Below, one piece after another: positions 59,776 through 64,000 of a stretch of 64,000 bases of DNA. The stretch is taken from assembly GCF_900099995.1 (NCBI RefSeq), contig NZ_FNCZ01000007.1, positions 1 to 64,000 on the forward strand, read 5' to 3'. Under the pieces are notes generated by a model. The model saw only the letters and a program-made list of their open reading frames with translations, made no database searches and was not told where the DNA came from. Made by a program: the position numbers and the translations under genes. Every line of letters starts with the position of its first letter. The stretch's first letter is position 1. This DNA is from Winogradskyella thalassocola. Its GTDB lineage: Bacteria > Bacteroidota > Bacteroidia > Flavobacteriales > Flavobacteriaceae.

Positions 59776-62625
59776 CTAAGCATCCATATAAGCTTCAATT
59801 GGAGCGCAACTACATATTAAATTACGGTCTCCATAGGCATCATCGACACGCCTCACACTTGGCCAAAATTTATTGTCTCTCACAAAATCTAATGGAAATG
59901 CTGCAGCCTCTCTGCTATATGGTAATGACCATTCATCAGCGGTAAGCATACCTAAGGTATGAGGTGCATTTTTCAACATGTTATTAGATTCGTCTTTTGA
60001 AGAGGCATCAATTTCTTTTCGAATTGAAATCATAGCATCACAAAAACGATCCATTTCCGCTTTACTTTCGCTTTCAGTAGGTTCAATCATCATGGTTCCT
60101 GCAACAGGGAATGACACAGTAGGTGCATGAAAACCATAATCCATTAAACGCTTTGCAATGTCGGTTACTTCTATACCATTGGCTTTAAAATCACGACAAT
60201 CAATAATCATTTCATGTGCAGCTCTTCCCATTTCACCAGAGTATAAGGTTGGGTAAGATCCGCTTAAACGCTCCTTAATATAGTTGGCATTTAGAATGGC
60301 AATTTCGGTTGCTTTTTTCAAACCTCTATAGCCTAACATTTTTATATAACCATAAGAAATAAGACATACTAATGCAGATCCAAAAGGTGCTCCTGAAATA
60401 GCCGTAATAGCTTGATGACCTCCAGTTTTTATAATTGGGTTTCCTGGTAAAAATGGTACTAATTGTTTGGCAACACAAATTGGCCCAACTCCTGGTCCAC
60501 CACCTCCATGAGGAATCGCAAAGGTTTTGTGTAAATTTAAGTGGCAAACATCGGCTCCGATATTTCCTGGATTGGTTAATCCAACTTGCGCATTCATGTT
60601 GGCGCCATCCATATAAACTTGGCCACCGTTATCGTGAATGATCTTTGTGATTTCTTTTATAGAAGCTTCATAAACACCATGGGTTGATGGGTAAGTAACC
60701 ATTATAGCAGAAAGATTATCTTTATGTAATTCTGCTTTTTCTCTTAAATCCTCGACATCGATGTTTCCGTTTTCTGATGCTTTAGTGACAACCACTTTCA
60801 TGCCAGCCATAACAGCACTCGCAGGATTTGTACCGTGTGCCGACGAAGGTATTAAACAAATATTTCTATGATGATCTCCACGAGATTCGTGATACGCTTT
60901 AATAACCATCAATCCGGCAAATTCTCCTTGAGCACCAGAATTTGGCTGAAGCGATGTCGCTGCGAAACCAGTAATTTCTGATAACTGATTTTCTAATTCT
61001 TTAAGCATTAATTTGTAACCCGTAGCTTGCTCAGTTGGTACAAACGGATGCATGCTTCCCCAATTTGGCCAACTTAATGGTAACATTTCTGCTGCTGCAT
61101 TTAATTTCATGGTACAAGATCCTAACGAAATCATAGAATGGTTTAATGCTAAATCTTTTCGTTCTAAACGTTTTATATAACGCATTAATTCCGTTTCAGA
61201 ATGATAGGTATTAAAAACATCAAATGTTAAGAACTCTGATTGACGTTTTAAGTGATCTGGAATGGTTTTTAAATGTGAAACAGCCTCAATTTTATCTGTA
61301 GTCTTTCCTGTAACAGTTTCAAAAATTGAAATAATTTCATTAATGTCTGAAACGTTAGTAGTTTCATTTATAGAAATAGTTACCGTATTGGTATCTGGAT
61401 AATGAAAATTAACTTCATTTTTCTCAGCTTCATATTTTACTTTAACAGCATCCGCTTTTATTTGAATAGTGTCAAAGTAATGTGAGTTTACTTGTTCTAA
61501 TCCTAACTTCTCTAAAGCAAGAGCTAGGGTAGAGGTAGAGTTTTTAACTTTGTCTGCGATAAAAGTTAGGCCTTTTGGACCGTGATATACCGCGTACATA
61601 CCTGCCATAACAGCTAATAGAACTTGCGCTGTACAAATATTTGAGGTTGCTTTATCGCGTTTAATATGTTGTTCTCTGGTTTGCAATGCCATTCGCAAAG
61701 CTCTATTACCATTAGAGTCTTTTGTAACCCCTATTATACGACCAGGGATATCACGTTTATAAGCGTCTTTTGTTGCGAAATAAGCCGCATGAGGACCACC
61801 ATAACCCATCGGAATTCCGAAACGTTGTGTAGTACCAACAACAACATCAGCTCCAAATTCACCAGGAGCTTCAAGTTTCACTAAACTTAAAATATCTGCA
61901 GCAACAGCGACTTTGATATTTTCAGCATTTGCTTTTTCAATAAATGATTTAATATCTGTAATCTGTCCATTTTTACCAGGGTATTGAAGTAAGGCACCAA
62001 AGTATTCATTAGACAGGTTATAGTCTGCTTCGTTTCCTATGATTAATTCAATTCCGATAGGGTTTGCTCTAGTTTCAAGTAAGTCTATAGTTTGTGGTAA
62101 TACTAAATCTGAAACAAAGAATTTATTGACATTTGCTTTCTTTTGCCCACGATCTCTAATGGCAAACAATAATCCCATAGCTTCAGCAGCAGCCGTACTT
62201 TCGTCTAAAAGAGAGGCATTAGCGATTTCCATACCCGTTAAATCAATAATCATGGTTTGGAAATTTAACAAAGCTTCTAATCGACCTTGTGCAATTTCAG
62301 CTTGATAAGGTGTGTAGGCTGTGTACCAACCTGGATTTTCTAATACATTACGTTGAATAACAGCTGGTAAATTAGTTGGGTAATAGCCTAAGCCGATATA
62401 GGTTTTGTATATTTTGTTATGTTGCGATAGTTGGTTGATATGAGTAAGGTATTCTTGCTCACTCAGCGCAGCATCAAGATTTAAATCTTTTTCTAGGCGA
62501 ATGTTATCTGGAATGGTTTCCGTTATTAATTGTTCAATATTTTTAACACCTATAGTGTCTAACATGGCTTGTTGTTCGTCTGAATTTGGGCCAATATGTC
62601 TGAGTGCAAAAGAAGTTGTATCCAT
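59776..62625 (-). CDS. gcvP: glycine dehydrogenase (decarboxylating), P protein
   Basis: 949-aa PLP enzyme of the glycine cleavage system; it decarboxylates glycine and transfers aminomethyl to lipoyl-GcvH. Single-chain (fused) form with N-terminal half starting RHIGPNSDEQQAML and C-terminal half holding the PLP lysine in HLNLHKTFAIPHGGGGPGVG. Usual length is ~950. No glycine riboswitch was seen in the 120-bp upstream gap, but TACTTTTG (62652-62659) is a plausible -7 box for it. Confidence 0.96.
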   Translation of the reverse strand: MDTTSFALRHIGPNSDEQQAMLDTIGVKNIEQLITETIPDNIRLEKDLNLDAALSEQEYLTHINQLSQHNKIYKTYIGLGYYPTNLPAVIQRNVLENPGWYTAYTPYQAEIAQGRLEALLNFQTMIIDLTGMEIANASLLDESTAAAEAMGLLFAIRDRGQKKANVNKFFVSDLVLPQTIDLLETRANPIGIELIIGNEADYNLSNEYFGALLQYPGKNGQITDIKSFIEKANAENIKVAVAADILSLVKLEAPGEFGADVVVGTTQRFGIPMGYGGPHAAYFATKDAYKRDIPGRIIGVTKDSNGNRALRMALQTREQHIKRDKATSNICTAQVLLAVMAGMYAVYHGPKGLTFIADKVKNSTSTLALALEKLGLEQVNSHYFDTIQIKADAVKVKYEAEKNEVNFHYPDTNTVTISINETTNVSDINEIISIFETVTGKTTDKIEAVSHLKTIPDHLKRQSEFLTFDVFNTYHSETELMRYIKRLERKDLALNHSMISLGSCTMKLNAAAEMLPLSWPNWGSMHPFVPTEQATGYKLMLKELENQLSEITGFAATSLQPNSGAQGEFAGLMVIKAYHESRGDHHRNICLIPSSAHGTNPASAVMAGMKVVVTKASENGNIDVEDLREKAELHKDNLSAIMVTYPSTHGVYEASIKEITKIIHDNGGQVYMDGANMNAQVGLTNPGNIGADVCHLNLHKTFAIPHGGGGPGVGPICVAKQLVPFLPGNPIIKTGGHQAITAISGAPFGSALVCLISYGYIKMLGYRGLKKATEIAILNANYIKERLSGSYPTLYSGEMGRAAHEMIIDCRDFKANGIEVTDIAKRLMDYGFHAPTVSFPVAGTMMIEPTESESKAEMDRFCDAMISIRKEIDASSKDESNNMLKNAPHTLGMLTADEWSLPYSREAAAFPLDFVRDNKFWPSVRRVDDAYGDRNLICSCAPIEAYMDA

Positions 62626-62733
62626 TAAGAAAAATAATTTATTTAGTTCTGCAAAAGTACGGATTTAGCCTAATTTTTTAGTTAATGAAAACTAAAGTTT
62701 TTAACCGATATCAGAGGTTATTAACACAATCCT

Positions 62734-62741
62734 TACTTTTG
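62734..62741 (+). promoter_or_regulatory. -7 box just before the UbiA-like gene
   Basis: TACTTTTG (62734-62741) fits TAnnTTTG; the ATG is at 62746, only 4 bp later, so the transcript would be leaderless or nearly so. The divergent gcvP gene has the same octamer at 62652-62659. Confidence 0.4.
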
Positions 62742-62745
62742 CGTT

Positions 62746-63582
62746 ATGGAAGTTTTAAAACGCATCTTTAACTTTTATTTGAATAGTAGTATTCATGTCG
62801 CCATTGCCGCTTATTCCTTGGTATGGGTAACATTAATTGAGCTCAATTTAGATTATGATAAATACCTACTATGTTTTGTGTTTTTTGCATCAATAACGGG
62901 GTATAATTTTGTGAAATATTTTGGAGTCGTTAAGTTTCATCATCGCAGTTTGGCAAGTTGGTTAAAGGCCATACAAGTATTTTCTTTTATAGCTTTTTTA
63001 GCTATGTGCTATTATGTGTTGAAGCTTGAAACAGAAACGTTAATACTCATTCTAATTCTTGGTATTATTACATTTTTTTATGCCATTCCTATTATGGTTC
63101 CAAAACGTTATTTATTTGATGACCATAAGAATTTACGCCAAGTCAGTGGGTTGAAAATATATCTTATTGCTCTGATTTGGATGTTTACAACTGTGATTTT
63201 ACCAATAGTGAATCACAATGTTTTAATTAATTCAGATATGATGATTACAAGTATTCAACGATTTAGTTATGTACTTGTATTAATGCTACCATTTGAAATT
63301 AGGGATCTAAATTTTGATAGTCTAAAATTGGCTACGATTCCTCAGAAAATAGGTGTTGTAAAAACTAAAATTATTGGTGTTATACTTCTAGTTGTTTTTT
63401 TGATATTAGAATTTTTTAAAGATGAATTAATAGAAGAATCTATAATTGCAACACTAACAATTACGTTTATCACGCTGTTATTTCTGCTCTTTTCAAACAA
63501 AAATCAATCAAAATATTATAGTGCGTTTTGGGTAGAAAGTTTGCCTATTGTTTGGCTATTAATCTTGTTGTTGCTTGGCTAA
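62746..63582 (+). CDS. UbiA-like multi-pass membrane protein
   Basis: 278-aa integral membrane protein with about eight TM segments. The late motif FEIRDLNFDSLKLATIPQKIG looks like the second aspartate motif of UbiA prenyltransferases (IRDxxxDxxxGxxTLP..lG), but the first NDxxDxxxD motif is absent (YNFVKYFGVVKFHHR at that place). It may therefore be a degenerate or divergent UbiA-fold protein with no prenyltransferase activity. Its 3' end overlaps the opposing 87-aa gene by 24 bp. Confidence 0.6.
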   Translation: MEVLKRIFNFYLNSSIHVAIAAYSLVWVTLIELNLDYDKYLLCFVFFASITGYNFVKYFGVVKFHHRSLASWLKAIQVFSFIAFLAMCYYVLKLETETLILILILGIITFFYAIPIMVPKRYLFDDHKNLRQVSGLKIYLIALIWMFTTVILPIVNHNVLINSDMMITSIQRFSYVLVLMLPFEIRDLNFDSLKLATIPQKIGVVKTKIIGVILLVVFLILEFFKDELIEESIIATLTITFITLLFLLFSNKNQSKYYSAFWVESLPIVWLLILLLLG

Positions 63583-63822
63583 TTCTTTATCAAATTCTGA
63601 TTGAAGCTTACTGAGTTCTTCAGTTTTAAGACACTGAACTTTTGATTCTTCAATCGTTTGAGATAGTTTGGTGTTATTTTTAGAATACTTCTTTGTAATG
63701 TGGCAATACACAAGACGTAATCTTAATTTGAATTGTTCCCAAGCAGAAGCCTCATCATATTGTACTTTATCACAAATATGTTTTGCTTCATCACAGCTTA
63801 TAAATAAAAAACTTTTTTTCAT
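63559..63822 (-). CDS. small anti-sigma-like protein
   Basis: 87-aa protein: MKKSFLFISCDEAKHICDKVQ then EASAWEQFKLRLRLVYCHITKKY. This layout mirrors the zinc-finger (zf-HC2/ZAS) anti-sigma domain (C-DEA-x-x-(I/L)..., E...K..LHLLxCxxC), but only some metal ligands remain. The C terminus is a charged helix (LSKLQSEFDKELAKQQQ). It lies 25 bp downstream of an RNA polymerase sigma factor gene on the same strand, typical for a regulator pair. Related small proteins are sometimes mis-annotated. Anti-sigma activity is inferred. Confidence 0.6.
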   Translation of the reverse strand: MKKSFLFISCDEAKHICDKVQYDEASAWEQFKLRLRLVYCHITKKYSKNNTKLSQTIEESKVQCLKTEELSKLQSEFDKELAKQQQD

Positions 63823-63847
63823 CTTAAATGTCCTTGTAAACGGAATA

Positions 63848-64000
63848 TTATTTATACCAATTATCTTGCATACATTCTGCTAATGCAGTTCGTGCTCTGT
63901 GTATAATAACCCATAGGTTAGACGCAGTAATATCCAAATCATTACAAATGGTTTCTGTATCATAACCTAAAATGGTTTTCATTTTAAAAACGTCAGCTTG
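63848..64000 (-). CDS. RNA polymerase sigma factor, C-terminal part (partial)
   Basis: The minus strand from the window edge to a TAA at 63848 reads 50 codons of a sigma-70 family region 4: ADVFKMKTILGYDTETICND then LDITASNLWVIIHRARTALA (the helix-turn-helix for -35 recognition) and the tail ECMQDNWYK. The 5' part lies beyond the window. Probably an ECF-type sigma factor with the adjacent 87-aa anti-sigma-like protein. Confidence 0.9.
   Translation of the reverse strand, partial: QADVFKMKTILGYDTETICNDLDITASNLWVIIHRARTALAECMQDNWYK

Noticed and set aside
62626..62745. Possible glycine riboswitch ahead of gcvP
   Set aside because: The 120-bp gap has no paired glycine-aptamer core; only promoter-like boxes are visible.

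Overview
The window is a piece of chromosome from a low-GC member of the Bacteroidota, almost certainly a marine-type Flavobacteriaceae. The evidence is a type IX secretion (T9SS) and gliding cluster (gldJ-porU-porV), several secreted proteins with T9SS-type C-terminal domains, many Bacteroidetes-style lipoproteins (SCS/ACS lipobox), hybrid two-component systems with AraC output domains, TAnnTTTG promoter boxes and few Shine-Dalgarno sequences. The genus cannot be fixed from the sequence alone. No phage, insertion sequence, CRISPR array or SusC/SusD pair was seen.

Layout. 1-513: 3' end of a 23S rRNA gene, a 5S rRNA gene and the rRNA operon terminator. 578-3013: a Pif1-like helicase with HRDC and helix-turn-helix domains. 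3101-17327: a 14 kb block on the minus strand. Its upstream end has two hybrid histidine kinase/AraC regulators (1301 aa with a beta-propeller sensor, 761 aa with only a 7TM sensor). Each is followed by a tiny gene of about 45 codons. The two peptides are clearly related to each other and are absent from ordinary ORF listings. Downstream are nine tightly packed genes whose products are nearly all exported lipoproteins, an outer-membrane barrel, a beta-helix protein and a T9SS cargo protein. A perfect-phase 21-bp tandem repeat lies between the second kinase and the downstream genes and looks like an AraC-type operator. This regulator-peptide-surface-protein block is my best candidate for an undescribed system.

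17488-26606: housekeeping. Acyl-CoA dehydrogenase, anmK, a Glu/Leu/Phe/Val dehydrogenase, the NhaD antiporter, ExbB-ExbD-TonB, folC, then three valine tRNAs (TAC, TAC, GAC). The GAC tRNA appears to carry C instead of U at position 33. 26607-29858: a lipoprotein formylglycine-generating-enzyme homologue with both catalytic cysteines, a VOC protein and murF. 30014-37182: gldJ, divergent from porU-porV (T9SS). 37262-42753: cytidine deaminase, pyruvate dehydrogenase E1 alpha and E2, a lipoprotein, an M28 peptidase and an SDR.

42754-43373 looks like an empty 620-bp gap but holds a decayed DnaJ/CbpA-type co-chaperone gene. 43374-47414 is a large T9SS cargo protein fusing FG-GAP/ASPIC-UnbV repeats to a vanadium-haloperoxidase-like PAP2 domain. 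47411-54483: small surface proteins, a DUF4349 lipoprotein, a SprT-like protein, mannose-1-phosphate guanylyltransferase, a DUF389 membrane protein and an MlaF/MlaE-type lipid transporter. 54583-62625: PafA-like phosphatase, membrane-anchored nuclease, a KAS III-methyltransferase-glycosyltransferase cluster and gcvP. 62746-64000: a UbiA-like membrane protein and a sigma factor (cut by the window edge) with a small anti-sigma-like partner.
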